Below are positions 22,919 through 34,958 of a DNA stretch of 64,000 nt, piece by piece. Source of the DNA: Bartonella grahamii subsp. shimonis (GTDB lineage: Bacteria; Pseudomonadota; Alphaproteobacteria; Rhizobiales; Rhizobiaceae); the NCBI RefSeq assembly GCF_036327415.1, contig NZ_CP123961.1, positions 1,674,001 to 1,738,000 of the forward strand, read 5' to 3'. Both the position numbers and the translations under genes were made by a program. The notes beneath the pieces were generated by a model, which searched no databases, was not told the origin of the DNA, and saw only the letters and a list, made by a program, of their open reading frames with translations. Each line of letters opens with the position of its first letter. Positions within the stretch are counted from its first letter, which is position 1.

Positions 22919-23317
22919 TTAGAAAACACGACAAAGGAGTTCTCCACCAACATTCTGTTCGCGCGCCTCATGATCTGCCATGACACCTTTAGGAGTCGAT
23001 AAAATCGAAATACCAAGGCCATTAGCCACCTGTGGGAGCGACTTAGCAGAAACATATACACGACGACCTGGCTTTGACACACGTGAAATCTCACGAATAG
23101 CAGCCAACCCTTCAAAATACTTCAATTCGATTTCAATTTCAGCTTTCCCATCACCTAAATCAATTTGATTATATCCGCGAATATAACCTTCCGACTGAAG
23201 AACATCAAGAACGCGCACACGAAGCTTCGAAGCTGGAGTAACTACTTTACCTTTTTTACGACCAAGTGCATTACGAATACGTGTTAACATATCACCAAGA
23301 GGATCTGACATAGACAT
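22919..23317 (-). CDS. rpsH: 30S ribosomal protein S8
   Basis: 16S rRNA-binding assembly protein and, in other bacteria, translational repressor of the spc operon. I use the ATG at 23317 ([17 protein letters not shown], 132 residues). The frame extends to 23338 and would overlap rpsN, so the longer form is unlikely. The C-terminal [20 protein letters not shown] is conserved. Confidence 0.96.
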   Translation of the reverse strand: MSMSDPLGDMLTRIRNALGRKKGKVVTPASKLRVRVLDVLQSEGYIRGYNQIDLGDGKAEIEIELKYFEGLAAIREISRVSKPGRRVYVSAKSLPQVANGLGISILSTPKGVMADHEAREQNVGGELLCRVF

Positions 23318-23331
23318 TAAATAATCTCCTC

Positions 23332-23637
23332 TTACCAACTAGACTTTACAATACCAGGAATATGGCCAATAGAGCCAAGCTCACGCAACGCAATTCGCGA
23401 CATTTTTAATTTACGATAATAAGCCCGCGGACGACCCGAAACCTCACAGCGATTACGAATACGAACTTTCGAAGAATTACGCGGCAACTCTGCCAACTGA
23501 ACAGAAGCTTTAAAACGTTCTTCAAGAGAAACCTTCTGATCCATAACTATTGCCTTCAAACGTGCACGACGGGCAGCATAACGCTTTACCATCACCTCAC
23601 GACGCTTATTTTTCTCAACGGCACTCACTTTGGCCAT
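23332..23637 (-). CDS. rpsN: 30S ribosomal protein S14
   Basis: Head protein of the small subunit. The 101-residue form lacks the zinc-binding CxxC motifs of the short type and carries [20 protein letters not shown]. The long, zinc-free form is the usual alphaproteobacterial one. Confidence 0.97.
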   Translation of the reverse strand: MAKVSAVEKNKRREVMVKRYAARRARLKAIVMDQKVSLEERFKASVQLAELPRNSSKVRIRNRCEVSGRPRAYYRKLKMSRIALRELGSIGHIPGIVKSSW

Positions 23638-23661
23638 AATTTCACCTCACTACGTTTGCCG

Positions 23662-24219
23662 TTACGAGCGAAAAGGAAAATTAAAAGCACGCAATAACTC
23701 ACGGGCTTCATCATCCGTTTTTGCTGTCGTACAAACAATAATATCCATGCCCCAAATTTGATCAACTTTATCATAGTTGATTTCTGGAAATACAATGTGT
23801 TCTTTAATACCCATAGCAAAATTGCCACGACCATCAAAACTCTTCGGATTTAAACCACGAAAGTCACGAACCCGCGGAAGAGCAATCGTAACAAGACGAT
23901 CTAAAAACTCAAACATCCGATCTTTACGCAATGTAACTTTAGCCCCAAGAGGCATTCCTTCACGAACCTTAAAGGTCGCAATAGAATTACGCGCACGCGT
24001 AACAACAGCCTTCTGACCTGTTATTAGCCCTAAATCCTCAGCAGCAAGGGAAGGCTTCTTCGAATCAGCAGTTGCTTCACCTATCCCCATATTTATTACA
24101 ATTTTATCAATCCGCGGAATTTGCATCGCGTTTCTGTAATTAAACTTCTCTTGAAGCGCTTTACGAATCACTTCAAAATAATGCACTTTCATACGCGGCA
24201 CTTGTCTTTCCTCAGCCAT
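23662..24219 (-). CDS. rplE: 50S ribosomal protein L5
   Basis: 5S rRNA- and P-site-tRNA-contacting protein of the central protuberance. The 185 residues include [19 protein letters not shown] and the C-terminal [20 protein letters not shown]. Its start overlaps the rplX stop by eight bases. Confidence 0.97.
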   Translation of the reverse strand: MAEERQVPRMKVHYFEVIRKALQEKFNYRNAMQIPRIDKIVINMGIGEATADSKKPSLAAEDLGLITGQKAVVTRARNSIATFKVREGMPLGAKVTLRKDRMFEFLDRLVTIALPRVRDFRGLNPKSFDGRGNFAMGIKEHIVFPEINYDKVDQIWGMDIIVCTTAKTDDEARELLRAFNFPFRS

Positions 24220-24526
24220 TAATCAACTCTCCCGAACGCTTGGCAAAACGCACTTTATTACCATCTGCATTCATACGAAAGCCTACACGTGTAGGCTTAC
24301 CATCTTTAGGATCAGCAATCGCCAAATTAGACAGATGAATCGGAGCTTCTTTAGAAATAATTCCAGCTTCTTGCTTCTGCGTTTGACGTTGATGACGTTT
24401 AATCATATTAATCCCACGAACAAAAGCCTTATTCTCTTTTGGACTAACTTTAATTACTTCACCACTACATCCTTTATCCTTACCGGATAAAACAACAACT
24501 TTATCACCTTTTCGAATCTTCTGCAT
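24212..24526 (-). CDS. rplX: 50S ribosomal protein L24
   Basis: Assembly-initiator protein of the large subunit with a KOW domain: [20 protein letters not shown]. The 104 residues end in [20 protein letters not shown]. It overlaps rplE at its 3' end. Confidence 0.97.
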   Translation of the reverse strand: MQKIRKGDKVVVLSGKDKGCSGEVIKVSPKENKAFVRGINMIKRHQRQTQKQEAGIISKEAPIHLSNLAIADPKDGKPTRVGFRMNADGNKVRFAKRSGELING

Positions 24527-24538
24527 AACATTTACTCC

Positions 24539-24907
24539 TTACAGAACTTCAGGAGCGAGCGAGATGATCTTCATATGATTCCTAGCACGCAATTCGCGGG
24601 GAACAGGTCCAAAGATACGAGTACCGATCGGCTCTTTTTTATTATCCACTAAAACCGCAGCATTACTATCAAAACGAATGACACTACCATCTGCGCGACG
24701 AATATCCTTAGCAGTACGGACCACAACAGCTTTCATAACATCACCTTTTTTAACACGGCCACGCGGACTAGCATCCTTAACCGAAACAACAATAATGTCA
24801 CCGACCGAAGCATATCTCCGCTTTGAACCGCCTAACACCTTGATGCACATGACACGACGAGCACCAGAATTATCAGCAACGTCGAGGTTTGTTTGCATCT
24901 GAATCAT
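24539..24907 (-). CDS. rplN: 50S ribosomal protein L14
   Basis: Large-subunit protein at the subunit interface (bridge with 16S rRNA). The 122-residue form starts [20 protein letters not shown] at ATG 24907; 11 more codons upstream to 24940 are open but not conserved. It is the first gene of the spc operon portion, about 160 bases after rpsQ, where a separate promoter could lie. Confidence 0.97.
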   Translation of the reverse strand: MIQMQTNLDVADNSGARRVMCIKVLGGSKRRYASVGDIIVVSVKDASPRGRVKKGDVMKAVVVRTAKDIRRADGSVIRFDSNAAVLVDNKKEPIGTRIFGPVPRELRARNHMKIISLAPEVL

Positions 24908-25067
24908 GACTGGCCACCTTCTCTCAACATATATATCCAATTGTACCTTTTATACACTCGGATTTGCCTGCCAAATAACGATAAAGCCATCGCCTTTAAA
25001 TTTATCAATGATAAAACACTGTTAAATTCTAAAACAATAAACTTAACTCATTACACTACATTGTCTT

Positions 25068-25292
25068 TTACAACACAACCCAACATTTATCTTTCGAAAT
25101 TGGCCTAGATTCTTGAATAGAAACTTGATCCCCAATCTTGGATTGGTTGTTTTCATCATGCGCTTTATAATTTTTAGACTGCCGAACAGTCTTCTTAAGA
25201 AGCGGATGAGAATAACGGCGCTCAACTTTGACAACAACAGTTTTATCACTTTTGTCGCTAATAACAACACCCTGCAAAACGCGTTTAGGCAT
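25068..25292 (-). CDS. rpsQ: 30S ribosomal protein S17
   Basis: Small-subunit protein with an OB fold, 74 residues here. It starts [19 protein letters not shown] and carries [20 protein letters not shown]. Last gene of the S10 section. Confidence 0.96.
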   Translation of the reverse strand: MPKRVLQGVVISDKSDKTVVVKVERRYSHPLLKKTVRQSKNYKAHDENNQSKIGDQVSIQESRPISKDKCWVVL

Positions 25293-25303
25293 CTCTTATT
25301 TCC

Positions 25304-25504
25304 TTAAACCTTACTTTCACTTAATCTTTGACGAAGAAAAGTTTTAATACGCGCAATATCACGACGAACTTGTCTAACGCGCGCAGTCTTTTCTAATTGA
25401 CCTGTTGCTTTTTGAAAACGCAAATTAAATTGCTCTTTCTTTAACTTAGCCAATTCATCTTTCATTTGGTCGAGCGTTTGCGCCCGTAATTCTGTGGCTC
25501 TCAT
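25304..25504 (-). CDS. rpmC: 50S ribosomal protein L29
   Basis: Helical protein at the tunnel exit that contacts SRP and trigger factor. The 66 residues include the [15 protein letters not shown] motif (here [20 protein letters not shown]) and the basic tail. Lies between rplP and rpsQ. Confidence 0.96.
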   Translation of the reverse strand: MRATELRAQTLDQMKDELAKLKKEQFNLRFQKATGQLEKTARVRQVRRDIARIKTFLRQRLSESKV

Positions 25505-25516
25505 CGCTTAACCTCA

Positions 25517-25930
25517 TTATTCAGCAATACGCTGGATGAAACGCGTTTTTATAGGCAACTTTGCAGCACCCAACCTTAGTGCTTCACGTGCAACATCCTC
25601 AGGAACTCCATCAAGCTCAAACATGATGCGTCCAGGAGCAACACGTGCAGCCCAATAATCGACACTTCCCTTACCTTTACCCATACGAACTTCTGTCGGT
25701 TTAGACGTAACCGGAAGATCTGGAAAAATACGAATCCACACACGACCAGAACGCTTCATATAACGTGTAATCGCGCGGCGCGCCGCTTCAATTTGACGAG
25801 CAGTAATCCGCTCCGGCTCAACAGCCTTCAAACCGTAGGCACCGAAATTCAAATCCGTACCACCCTTCGCAACACCGTGAATACGGCCCTTGAACTGTTT
25901 ACGGAACTTTGTGCGCTTTGGCTGCAACAT
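25517..25930 (-). CDS. rplP: 50S ribosomal protein L16
   Basis: Large-subunit protein near the A site and 5S rRNA. The 137 residues start [20 protein letters not shown] and contain the signature [20 protein letters not shown]. Lies between rpsC and rpmC. Confidence 0.97.
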   Translation of the reverse strand: MLQPKRTKFRKQFKGRIHGVAKGGTDLNFGAYGLKAVEPERITARQIEAARRAITRYMKRSGRVWIRIFPDLPVTSKPTEVRMGKGKGSVDYWAARVAPGRIMFELDGVPEDVAREALRLGAAKLPIKTRFIQRIAE

Positions 25931-25966
25931 TGTTCTCTACTCCAAATTTTAGTTCAATCTCAAAAA

Positions 25967-26677
25967 CTAAGCATTTTCACGGCGACGATTCGATGAAGAA
26001 CCAGATTGATCAACTTCCGTAGCACGACGTTCTGAAGCCATCGGATCATGCTCAAGAATCTCACCCTTAAAGACCCAAACCTTAATACCACAAATACCAT
26101 AAGCGGTCTTAGCTTCTGCTGTACCGTAATCAACATCAGAACGCAAGGTATGAAGTGGAACACGACCTTCACGATACCATTCCATACGAGCAATTTCAGC
26201 ACCACCAAGACGGCCAGAACAATTGATACGGATACCTTCCGCACCAAGACGCATAGCAGACTGAACAGCACGCTTCATTGCACGACGAAAAGCAACACGA
26301 CGCTCTAACTGTTGAGCAATTGATTGTGCAATAATCGTCGCATCAATCTCCGGCTTACGAATCTCCACAATATTCAATGAAGTTTCAGCATCCGTCATTT
26401 CTGAGAGCTTACGACGAAGCTTTTCGATATCAGCACCCTTTTTACCAATAATCAAACCAGGACGTGCAGAATGAATCGTAATACGACACTTTTTATGAGG
26501 ACGCTCAATAACAACCTTAGAAATAGCCGCCTGTTTAAGCTCCTCAAGCACATACGAACGAATTTTCAAATCTTCATGAAGAAGGCGCCCATATTCACCA
26601 CTATCAGCATACCAACGAGAGTCCCAGGTCCGATTAACACCAAGACGAAGTCCTATTGGATTTATCTTCTGACCCAT
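25967..26677 (-). CDS. rpsC: 30S ribosomal protein S3
   Basis: Head protein at the mRNA entry channel with a KH domain. The 236 residues begin [20 protein letters not shown] and include the KH motif [19 protein letters not shown]. The start shares one base with the rplV stop (TAATG). Confidence 0.97.
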   Translation of the reverse strand: MGQKINPIGLRLGVNRTWDSRWYADSGEYGRLLHEDLKIRSYVLEELKQAAISKVVIERPHKKCRITIHSARPGLIIGKKGADIEKLRRKLSEMTDAETSLNIVEIRKPEIDATIIAQSIAQQLERRVAFRRAMKRAVQSAMRLGAEGIRINCSGRLGGAEIARMEWYREGRVPLHTLRSDVDYGTAEAKTAYGICGIKVWVFKGEILEHDPMASERRATEVDQSGSSSNRRRENA

Positions 26678-27066
26678 TACGCGGCCTCCACTTTTTCGGT
26701 AACTTCACGAACAATAACAGTAAGATGCGAAAATGGACGTTCAATTCTACTAGCACGCCCTCGACCACGAACATGAAAGCGCTTCATCACTATCGACTTA
26801 CCAACAAAAGCTTCCGCCACAATAAGCGAATCAATATCAAGATCGTGGTTATTCTCTGCATTTGCAATTGCTGATTCAAGCGTTTTTTTCACAGTAGCAG
26901 CAATACGCTTGCGTGAAAACATTAAATCAGCGAGTGCCACATTAACTCTTTTACCACGAATCATTGCAGCAACTAAATTAAGCTTCTGCGGACTAACACG
27001 AATTGTCCGCGTGACAGCTCTTGCTTCATTATCTTTAAGCTGGCGCGAAACTCTAGCTTTTCCCAT
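26677..27066 (-). CDS. rplV: 50S ribosomal protein L22
   Basis: Lines the exit tunnel with its beta-hairpin ([20 protein letters not shown]), the site of macrolide-resistance changes in other species. The 129 residues have the alphaproteobacterial N-terminal stretch and [20 protein letters not shown]. Confidence 0.97.
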   Translation of the reverse strand: MGKARVSRQLKDNEARAVTRTIRVSPQKLNLVAAMIRGKRVNVALADLMFSRKRIAATVKKTLESAIANAENNHDLDIDSLIVAEAFVGKSIVMKRFHVRGRGRASRIERPFSHLTVIVREVTEKVEAA

Positions 27067-27068
27067 TC

Positions 27069-27347
27069 CTACTTCCTCTTCGCTTTTTTATCGGCACCAT
27101 GACCATAATAAGTCCGGGTAGGAGCGAACTCACCAAACTTATGTCCAACCATCTCTTCAGAAACAGAAACAGGAATATGCTTATTACCGTTGTAAACACC
27201 AAAAGTTAAACCAACAAATTGTGGTAAAATAGTAGAGCGACGACTCCATATTTTTATAACTTCATTACGCCCACTTGCACGTACCTTCTCTGCTTTACCA
27301 AGAAGATAGCCGTCAACAAACGGACCTTTCCACACTGAACGAACCAC
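27069..27347 (-). CDS. rpsS: 30S ribosomal protein S19
   Basis: Head protein of the small subunit. The 92 residues start [16 protein letters not shown] and carry [20 protein letters not shown]. Two bases upstream of rplV. Confidence 0.97.
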
Positions 27348-27362
27348 TTCAGACTACCTTTC

Positions 27363-28196
27363 TCATTTCTTGCGTTGATGACGCGTACGCATAATAAATT
27401 TATCAGTGGCTTTATTGGAGCGCGTACGCTTACCTTTCGTTGGTTTACCCCAAGGAGATACTGGATGACGCCCCCCCGATGTACGACCTTCACCACCACC
27501 GTGCGGATGATCAACGGGGTTCATAGCAACACCACGAACATGTGGACGTTTACCACGCCAACGTGACCGACCTGCCTTACCATCATTAATATTCCCATGA
27601 TCAGGATTTGAAACAGCGCCAACAGTTGCAAAACAGCTACTAGGAACCAAACGCTGCTCACCAGAATTTAAACGAAGGATAGCCATACCCTGATCTCGTC
27701 CAATCAACTGCGCATAAGTACCTGCTGAACGTGCAATTTGCCCCCCTTTTCCTGGTTTCATCTCAACATTATGAATAATTGTGCCTACAGGCATATTACC
27801 AAGAGGCATAGCATTACCTGGTTTAACATCCACATTTAAACCAGCCATAACAGAATCACCAACCGCAAGACGCTGTGGCGCAAGAATATAACTCAATTGC
27901 CCATCCTCATAGCGAATTAAAGCAATAAAGGCGGTACGATTCGGATCATATTCTAAACGCTCAACCTTCGCTGAAACATCACGTTTAAGACGCTTAAAGT
28001 CGACAAACCGATAACTACGTTTATGTCCACCACCCTGAAAACGAGCAGTAACACGACCACGATTATTACGTCCACCCTTTGAAGACAAACCCTCTGTCAA
28101 CATCTTCACAGGTTTTCCCTTATAAAGACAAGAACGTTCCACAATAACAAGCTGACGCTGCCCAGGTGCCGTTGGATTAAATTGCTTAAGTGCCAT
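27363..28196 (-). CDS. rplB: 50S ribosomal protein L2
   Basis: Core protein near the peptidyl-transferase centre. The 277 residues contain [20 protein letters not shown] with the conserved functionally critical histidine, and [16 protein letters not shown]. Lies between rplW and rpsS. Confidence 0.98.
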   Translation of the reverse strand: MALKQFNPTAPGQRQLVIVERSCLYKGKPVKMLTEGLSSKGGRNNRGRVTARFQGGGHKRSYRFVDFKRLKRDVSAKVERLEYDPNRTAFIALIRYEDGQLSYILAPQRLAVGDSVMAGLNVDVKPGNAMPLGNMPVGTIIHNVEMKPGKGGQIARSAGTYAQLIGRDQGMAILRLNSGEQRLVPSSCFATVGAVSNPDHGNINDGKAGRSRWRGKRPHVRGVAMNPVDHPHGGGEGRTSGGRHPVSPWGKPTKGKRTRSNKATDKFIMRTRHQRKK

Positions 28197-28217
28197 TATT
28201 CCTATCTCCGAGCCTCT

Positions 28218-28511
28218 TTAAAGACCTGTCGAAACGTCGATAACCTGACCACTGGCCAGAGTTACGATCGCTTTTTTGACATCACTCTGCCGACCAACTA
28301 TACCTTTGAAACGTTTCACTTTACCCTTACGGACTATCGTGTTAACTGCTTTAACTTTTACGCTAAAAAGCGCTTCAATAGCAGCCTTAATCTCAGGCTT
28401 CGTCGCTTTCGGCGCGACATTAAAAGCAACTTGATTATATTCAGAAATCATAGTCGACTTTTCAGTAATAACTGGGCTAATAATTATATCATAATGGCGA
28501 AGATCTGTCAT
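28218..28511 (-). CDS. rplW: 50S ribosomal protein L23
   Basis: Tunnel-exit protein that docks trigger factor and SRP. The 97 residues show [20 protein letters not shown] and the loop that extends into the tunnel. Its start overlaps the rplD stop by four bases. Confidence 0.97.
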   Translation of the reverse strand: MTDLRHYDIIISPVITEKSTMISEYNQVAFNVAPKATKPEIKAAIEALFSVKVKAVNTIVRKGKVKRFKGIVGRQSDVKKAIVTLASGQVIDVSTGL

Positions 28512-29128
28512 TTAAAACGCTCCTCAAGAGCCTCAACAGCTGCCTTTGATAAAACAAGTTTGCTGCGACGCAAAATATCATAAACATTAATTCCCTGAAT
28601 AGGCAAAATATCAATATCAGGGATATTAGAGGCTGCACGAAAAAAATTAATATCAATCTCTTTACCACCAATCAAGAGAGCGTTATTAAATCCAAGCTTA
28701 GAAAAATGAGAAACAAGCATTTTCGTTTTAGCATCCTTAACAGTCAACTCATCCACAATAATTAAATCTTTTGCTTTTAATTTTGCAGATAAAGCAAGAC
28801 GTAACCCAAGAGCACGAATCTTTTTAGGAAGATCATGCGCATGACTACGAACCACCGGTCCATGTGCCTTACCCCCACCTCTAAACTGTGGTGCACGTGC
28901 AGATGAATGTCGAGCACGCCCAGTTCCCTTTTGTTTAAACATCTTTGCCCCCGTTCGTGACACATTAGAACGACCTTGGGATTGATGACTTCCCTGCTGA
29001 CGACGCGCAAGCTGCCAACGAACAACACGTTGCAAAATATCCTCACGCGGAACAAGATCAAAAATAGCTTCAGAAACCTTTAATTTGCCAGCTTCATTAC
29101 CATCAAGAGTTTTAATTACAAGATCCAT
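28508..29128 (-). CDS. rplD: 50S ribosomal protein L4
   Basis: Large-subunit protein lining the tunnel; in many bacteria it also controls S10-operon expression. The 206 residues contain the tunnel loop [20 protein letters not shown] and [15 protein letters not shown]. Two bases separate it from rplC. Confidence 0.97.
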   Translation of the reverse strand: MDLVIKTLDGNEAGKLKVSEAIFDLVPREDILQRVVRWQLARRQQGSHQSQGRSNVSRTGAKMFKQKGTGRARHSSARAPQFRGGGKAHGPVVRSHAHDLPKKIRALGLRLALSAKLKAKDLIIVDELTVKDAKTKMLVSHFSKLGFNNALLIGGKEIDINFFRAASNIPDIDILPIQGINVYDILRRSKLVLSKAAVEALEERFK

Positions 29129-29130
29129 TA

Positions 29131-29868
29131 TTAGGCTCCCTCAACTTCAGAGGTTTCCGTCACCGGAGAAACCATTTCCGTTTTCTCCTTCACAAGACGG
29201 CGGATACCAGCAGGCTTCGGAGCATTATCAGGAAGACGCTTTTTCACAGCATCCCGCACCAAAATCCAAGAACCTTTAGAACCAGAAACAGCACCACGCA
29301 CTAAAATTAAACCACGCTCAATATCAGTGGAAATAACTTCAATATTCTGTGTTGTTACACGCACTTGCCCCATATGGCCAGCCATTTTCTTCCCTTTAAA
29401 AACTTTACCAGGATCTTGGCACTGACCTGTAGAACCATGAGCACGATGTGTGATCGAATTACCGTGAGAAGCACGATGCCCACCAAAGTTATGCCGTTTC
29501 ATAACACCAGCAAACCCCTTACCAATACTGGTACCAGTCACATCAACTCTTTGTCCTGGAACAAAATGCTCCACCGTAATTTCCGTACCAACATCAAGAA
29601 GATTGTCGGGACTCACACGAAACTCAGCTATTTTGGCTTTAGGCTCAACAGAAGCCTTAGCAAAATGTCCACGAAGAGCTTGTGAAATATTCTTAACCTT
29701 AGCAAAGCCTACACCTAATTGAACAGCAGTATAACCATTCTTTTCAACTGTACGCTGAGCAACGACTTGACAATTCTCCAAACGAAGTACTGTCACCGGC
29801 ACATGCTCACCAGCATCATTATAAATACGGGTCATGCCCAGCTTCTGTGCTATTACACCTGAACGCAT
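29131..29868 (-). CDS. rplC: 50S ribosomal protein L3
   Basis: Early assembly protein whose loop reaches the peptidyl-transferase centre. The 245-residue form from ATG 29868 starts [18 protein letters not shown]; eight extra open codons to 29892 are ignored. It carries [20 protein letters not shown] and a C-terminal extension typical of Rhizobiales. Confidence 0.96.
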   Translation of the reverse strand: MRSGVIAQKLGMTRIYNDAGEHVPVTVLRLENCQVVAQRTVEKNGYTAVQLGVGFAKVKNISQALRGHFAKASVEPKAKIAEFRVSPDNLLDVGTEITVEHFVPGQRVDVTGTSIGKGFAGVMKRHNFGGHRASHGNSITHRAHGSTGQCQDPGKVFKGKKMAGHMGQVRVTTQNIEVISTDIERGLILVRGAVSGSKGSWILVRDAVKKRLPDNAPKPAGIRRLVKEKTEMVSPVTETSEVEGA

Positions 29869-29895
29869 CGGGTCTGTTCCTTCTGTCCTCAAACC

Positions 29896-30204
29896 TCAGA
29901 GCTTAATTTCTACATCCACACCAGCAGAAAGATCAAGCTTCATAAGCGCATCCACTGTTTGCGGCGTTGGATCAACAATATCAAGAAGACGTTTATGTGT
30001 TCGCATCTCAAATTGCTCACGACTCTTCTTATCGATATGCGGTCCACGATTAACCGTAAATTTCTCAATCCGCGTCGGAAGCGGAATGGGACCACGGACA
30101 TTTGCACCGGTACGTTTAGCAGTCGATACAATCTCACGCGTCGACGTATCAAGAATCCTATGATCAAACGCTTTCAAGCGAATGCGAATATTTTGACTGT
30201 TCAT
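29896..30204 (-). CDS. rpsJ: 30S ribosomal protein S10 (NusE)
   Basis: Head protein that also acts as NusE in antitermination and links NusG to the ribosome. The 102-residue form starts [19 protein letters not shown] at ATG 30204. An 18-codon extension to 30258 is not conserved. First gene of the S10 section, 61 bases after tuf. Confidence 0.97.
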   Translation of the reverse strand: MNSQNIRIRLKAFDHRILDTSTREIVSTAKRTGANVRGPIPLPTRIEKFTVNRGPHIDKKSREQFEMRTHKRLLDIVDPTPQTVDALMKLDLSAGVDVEIKL

Positions 30205-30265
30205 GCTCTTTATTTCCCTGTTATACAAAGTGCCTTCAATAATCAAAGCACTCAACAAGCATTAT

Positions 30266-31441
30266 TTATTCAATGATCTTAGAGACGATACCGGCACCAA
30301 CAGTACGACCACCTTCACGAATAGCAAAACGAAGTTTCTCTTCCATCGCTATCGGAACGATCAACGAAACATCCATGGCAACATTGTCGCCTGGCATAAC
30401 CATTTCCGTTCCTTCTGGAAGAGTAACAATACCTGTAACATCTGTCGTACGGAAGTAAAACTGAGGACGGTAGTTCGTGAAAAATGGTGTATGACGTCCA
30501 CCTTCATCTTTTGTCAAAATGTAAGCTTCTGCTTTAAAACGTGTATGAGGCGTAACGGACCCTGGCTTCGCCAATACTTGTCCACGCTCAATTCCTTCAC
30601 GGTCAACACCACGAAGCAGAGCTCCTATATTATCACCCGCTTGACCTTGATCTAAAAGCTTGCGGAACATTTCAACGCCTGTAACTGTCGTCTTAGACGT
30701 TGGACGAATACCGATAATCTCGATTTCCTCTCCAACTTTAATAATACCACGCTCAACACGACCCGTAACAACGGTTCCACGACCCGAAATCGAAAATACA
30801 TCCTCTATCGGCATCAAAAATGGTTGATCAACTGGACGTTCAGGAGTTGGAATATAATTATCAACTTCACTCATTAAAAGACGAACAGCATCTTCACCAA
30901 TGCTTTTATCCTTATCCTCAAGAGCTGCCAACGCAGAACCCTTAACAATTGGTATATCATCGCCTGGAAAATCATATTTGGATAAAAGTTCCCGAACCTC
31001 AAGCTCTACAAGCTCCAAAAGTTCTGCATCATCAACCTGATCAACTTTATTAAGAAAAACAACAATCGCTGGAACACCAACCTGACGCGCAAGCAAAATA
31101 TGCTCACGTGTCTGAGGCATTGGACCATCAGCCGCCGAAACAACCAAAATAGCACCATCCATCTGTGCTGCCCCTGTGATCATGTTCTTTACATAATCAG
31201 CGTGTCCTGGACAATCAACGTGCGCATAGTGACGATTTTCTGTTTCATACTCAACGTGTGCTGTAGAAATAGTAATTCCGCGTGCGCGTTCCTCTGGGGC
31301 AGCATCAATTTGGTCATAGGCTTTAAATTCACCAAAATATTTCGTAATCGCTGCTGTCAACGAGGTCTTCCCATGATCAACGTGACCAATCGTACCAATA
31401 TTAACATGCGGTTTTGTTCGTTCAAACTTGCTCTTCGCCAT
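30266..31441 (-). CDS. tuf: Elongation factor Tu
   Basis: GTPase that brings aminoacyl-tRNA to the ribosome. The 391-residue protein from ATG 31441 starts [17 protein letters not shown] and contains G1 GHVDHGKT, G3 DCPGH, G4 NKVD and the intact domains 2 and 3. Located between fusA and rpsJ as in the str operon. Many alphaproteobacteria have a second tuf copy elsewhere. Confidence 0.98.
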   Translation of the reverse strand: MAKSKFERTKPHVNIGTIGHVDHGKTSLTAAITKYFGEFKAYDQIDAAPEERARGITISTAHVEYETENRHYAHVDCPGHADYVKNMITGAAQMDGAILVVSAADGPMPQTREHILLARQVGVPAIVVFLNKVDQVDDAELLELVELEVRELLSKYDFPGDDIPIVKGSALAALEDKDKSIGEDAVRLLMSEVDNYIPTPERPVDQPFLMPIEDVFSISGRGTVVTGRVERGIIKVGEEIEIIGIRPTSKTTVTGVEMFRKLLDQGQAGDNIGALLRGVDREGIERGQVLAKPGSVTPHTRFKAEAYILTKDEGGRHTPFFTNYRPQFYFRTTDVTGIVTLPEGTEMVMPGDNVAMDVSLIVPIAMEEKLRFAIREGGRTVGAGIVSKIIE

Positions 31442-31503
31442 CTGAGCTCTCCATTTTCCGTCCAAGCCAAGGACTAAGTTAAAAATTAATTACCAACCTG
31501 AAA

Positions 31504-33588
31504 TTACGCGTATTTCTTTTGAATCTCCAAAGCAACAGCCGAAGGCACAGGCTCGTAATGATCAAACTGCATTGTATACTGCGCACGTCCCTGACTCATA
31601 GAGCGAAGAGTATTCACATAACCAAACATATTTGCCAAAGGAACCATTGCATTCACAACCGTTGCAATACCGCGCGTTTCAGTTCCCGAAATCTGTCCCC
31701 GACGAGAATTGAGATCACCAATAACATCACCAACATAATCATCCGGTGTAACAACCTCCACCTTCATAATCGGCTCAAGAAGCTGCGCACCAGCCTTCTT
31801 TGCCCCATCACGAAAGGCTGCACGAGCGGCAATTTCAAAAGCCAACACAGAAGAATCAACATCGTGATAACCACCGTCAATGAGAGTCGCTTTTACACCA
31901 AGCATAGGAAAACCCGCAAGAGGACCTGATCCCATAACACTTTCAATCCCCTTTTGGACACCGGGAATATATTCTTTAGGAACAGCACCACCAACAATCT
32001 TTGACTCAAAAATAAAGTCATCACCATCATGAGGCTCAAAAACAATTTTTACACGAGCAAATTGACCAGCACCACCCGATTGCTTCTTATGCGTATAATC
32101 AATTTCAGCCATTTTAGTAATCGACTCACGATAAGCAACTTGAGGCTGCCCAACATTTGCTTCAACCTTAAACTCACGCCGCATACGATCAACAATAATA
32201 TCAAGATGAAGCTCACCCATTCCAGCTATAATAGTCTGACCAGATTCCTCATCCGATTTAACACGAAATGAAGGATCTTCAGCCGCTAGACGATTAAGAG
32301 CAATACCCATTTTTTCCTGATCTGCTTTTGTTTTCGGTTCAATTGCAATCTCAATAACAGGTTCCGGAAACTCCATCCGCTCCAAAATGACAGGCCTCAA
32401 AGGGTCACAAAGAGTATCACCTGTTGTTGTCTCCTTAAGTCCTGCAAGAGCAACAATATCACCAGCAAATGCTTCTTCAATATCCTCACGAGAATTTGAA
32501 TGCATTTGAAGCATACGACCCAAACGTTCCTTCTTCTTCTTCACAGTATTCTCAAGAGAAACACCTTTATGAACTTTCCCAGAGTAAATACGACAGAACG
32601 TCAACGAACCAACAAAAGGATCATTCATAATTTTAAAAGCAAGCATAGACAGCGGCGCATCATCAGAAGATTCGCGTGTCGTCTCAGACTCAGTCTTCAC
32701 ATCGATACCACTAATTGCCGGAACATCAACTGGAGAAGGAAGATAAGAAACAACAGCATCCAAAAGCGGCTGAATTCCCTTATTTTTAAAAGCCGTACCA
32801 CAAAGAACAGGATGAAACTGAACCTCTACAGTCCCCCTACGAATGAGAGAAACGAGCTGCTCGTTGGTTGGCATAACACCTTCCAAATAAGCCTCCATGG
32901 CAACCTCATCGACCTCCACAGCCATTTCAATGAGTTTCTCGCGATATGCTTCAGCTTTTTCCTTTAAATCAGCAGGAATTTCACTGATCACCGCTGATGC
33001 ACCAATAGAACCATCCCACTTCAAAGCCTTCATCTCAACAAGATCAACAACACCTTCAAAGTCATTTTCAGCACCAATCGGCAACTGCAAAACAAGCGCC
33101 TTAGCACCTAATCGAGAACCGACCATCTCCACACTACGATAGAAATCAGCACCTATCTTATCCATTTTATTAACAAAAACCATGCGGGGCACACGATATT
33201 TCTCAGCCTGCCGCCAAACAGTCTCCGTCTGAGGCTCCACACCAGCATTTGCATCCAACAGCGCTATCGCACCATCAAGAACACGTAAAGAGCGCTCAAC
33301 CTCAATCGTAAAATCAACGTGCCCTGGTGTATCAATAATATTAAAGCGACGCTTGCGACCATCACGCCCTTGCCAAAAAGTCGTTGTAGCAGCAGATGTG
33401 ATCGTAATACCACGCTCTTGCTCCTGCTCCATCCAGTCCATCGTAGAAGCACCATCATGGGTCTCACCAATTTTATGATTCTTACCCGTATAGAACAGAA
33501 TACGCTCAGTCATCGTGGTCTTACCAGCATCAATATGCGCCATAATACCAAAATTACGATAATCTTCAATTTTATATTCGCGAGCCAT
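31504..33588 (-). CDS. fusA: Elongation factor G
   Basis: Translocase GTPase of 694 residues. It has G1 AHIDAGKTT, switch [12 protein letters not shown]4 NKMDKIGAD and the EF-G domains 2–5 to the C-terminal [11 protein letters not shown]. Lies 23 bases after rpsG and 62 bases before the tuf start. Confidence 0.98.
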   Translation of the reverse strand: MAREYKIEDYRNFGIMAHIDAGKTTMTERILFYTGKNHKIGETHDGASTMDWMEQEQERGITITSAATTTFWQGRDGRKRRFNIIDTPGHVDFTIEVERSLRVLDGAIALLDANAGVEPQTETVWRQAEKYRVPRMVFVNKMDKIGADFYRSVEMVGSRLGAKALVLQLPIGAENDFEGVVDLVEMKALKWDGSIGASAVISEIPADLKEKAEAYREKLIEMAVEVDEVAMEAYLEGVMPTNEQLVSLIRRGTVEVQFHPVLCGTAFKNKGIQPLLDAVVSYLPSPVDVPAISGIDVKTESETTRESSDDAPLSMLAFKIMNDPFVGSLTFCRIYSGKVHKGVSLENTVKKKKERLGRMLQMHSNSREDIEEAFAGDIVALAGLKETTTGDTLCDPLRPVILERMEFPEPVIEIAIEPKTKADQEKMGIALNRLAAEDPSFRVKSDEESGQTIIAGMGELHLDIIVDRMRREFKVEANVGQPQVAYRESITKMAEIDYTHKKQSGGAGQFARVKIVFEPHDGDDFIFESKIVGGAVPKEYIPGVQKGIESVMGSGPLAGFPMLGVKATLIDGGYHDVDSSVLAFEIAARAAFRDGAKKAGAQLLEPIMKVEVVTPDDYVGDVIGDLNSRRGQISGTETRGIATVVNAMVPLANMFGYVNTLRSMSQGRAQYTMQFDHYEPVPSAVALEIQKKYA

Positions 33589-33611
33589 TATACTTGCCTT
33601 AGTTTAAACTT

Positions 33612-34082
33612 CTACCAGCGATAGTGAGAAAACGCACGATTAGCTTCAGCCATACGATGAACATCTTCACGTTTCTTCACAGCAGAACCGCGATTATTAG
33701 CCGCATCCATCAACTCACCAGACAAACGCCCAATCATCGTCGTTTCATTTCGACCACGTGCCGCAGCAATCAACCAACGAATAGCAAGAGCCTGACGACG
33801 ATCAGGACGAACATCAATCGGAACTTGATAAGTAGCACCACCAACACGGCGTGAACGAACCTCAATATGAGGCGCAACATTCTCTAAAGCCCGATGAAAT
33901 AGAGCCACAGGATCTGTTTTTACTCTTTTCTCTACAGAATCAAGCGCACCATAAACAATACGCTCTGCAACTGATTTTTTACCATCAAACATAATGGCAT
34001 TCATAAATTTCATAATAACCAAATCACCAAACTTAGGATCTGGATTAATTTCACGCTTTTCTGCTCTATGACGACGGGACAT
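33612..34082 (-). CDS. rpsG: 30S ribosomal protein S7
   Basis: Head-nucleating small-subunit protein that represses the str operon in other bacteria. The 156 residues start [20 protein letters not shown] and contain [20 protein letters not shown] and [20 protein letters not shown]. Confidence 0.98.
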   Translation of the reverse strand: MSRRHRAEKREINPDPKFGDLVIMKFMNAIMFDGKKSVAERIVYGALDSVEKRVKTDPVALFHRALENVAPHIEVRSRRVGGATYQVPIDVRPDRRQALAIRWLIAAARGRNETTMIGRLSGELMDAANNRGSAVKKREDVHRMAEANRAFSHYRW

Positions 34083-34100
34083 TGGCTTTGTCTCTCAATA

Positions 34101-34472
34101 TTATTTTGGACGCTTCGCGCCATACTTTGAACGACGCTGTTTACGATTCTTGACACCCTGCGTATCAAGCAAACCACGAATAATGTGATAACGAACTCCC
34201 GGCAAATCCTTCACACGACCACCACGGATCATCACAACAGAGTGCTCTTGAAGATTATGCCCCTCACCAGGAATATAACCGATCACTTCAAATCCATTCG
34301 TCAAGCGAATTTTAGCAACTTTACGCAGAGCAGAATTAGGTTTCTTCGGCGTTGTTGTATAAACACGCGTACAAACACCACGCTTCTGAGGATTCGACTG
34401 CAGAGCAGGAACTTTATTACGTTTAACTGGCACCACACGCGGTTTGCGAATCAACTGGTTTACGGTAGGCAT
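34101..34472 (-). CDS. rpsL: 30S ribosomal protein S12
   Basis: Decoding-centre protein of 123 residues starting [12 protein letters not shown] at ATG 34472. The open frame runs on to 34763, but that extension is not S12 sequence and is leader DNA. The streptomycin-determining positions Lys43 (TTPKKPNS) and Lys88 (GGRVKDLPG) are wild type, predicting sensitivity at this gene. It is the first gene of the whole leftward block, so the main promoter should lie between 34473 and 34950. Confidence 0.97.
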   Translation of the reverse strand: MPTVNQLIRKPRVVPVKRNKVPALQSNPQKRGVCTRVYTTTPKKPNSALRKVAKIRLTNGFEVIGYIPGEGHNLQEHSVVMIRGGRVKDLPGVRYHIIRGLLDTQGVKNRKQRRSKYGAKRPK

Positions 34473-34958
34473 GCAACCTTCCTCTTTTCGATCTACATTC
34501 GTCTCACCCAATCGGGCTTTTCTATTTTCACTTCTATCCACTCCAATAAAATCGGAACAGATGTCTAAGTCTACACACAAAGCCGGGCACACCTGCAAAA
34601 AAAACAGTTTACCCGAATATAAGCAGAGAAGGCAATAGCCTTTTGCACTAGCATTTGCTCTTAATCTTCTTAACACCCGCGAATAGTCTTTTGGTTCATA
34701 TCCAGAACACCTGATCACTTCCACATCGGTTATGTCCACCTCTAATAGCGAGAACACGTACATTCGTCAAGAACTAAACAGCAGAAAGTTTTTAAAAATG
34801 AAAATAAACTAATTTTTAAAACTTTAAATTTGTTTTTATCGCCATTCTTGATAAATCAATTTACCATGAGTAATATCCCTATAAATAAAAAAGCACCGAT
34901 GTGACTGCGATAAAACATGAATGCGGTAAATTAAATTGAATTGCATACTTGAGATCTA

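Noticed and set aside
15097..33624. Many long antisense frames across the ribosomal-protein block
   Set aside because: Shadows of strongly conserved genes on the other strand, with no ribosome sites or recognisable domains.
34473..34763. N-terminal extension of S12
   Set aside because: S12 starts at MPTVNQLI; the extension is leader DNA that happens to be open.
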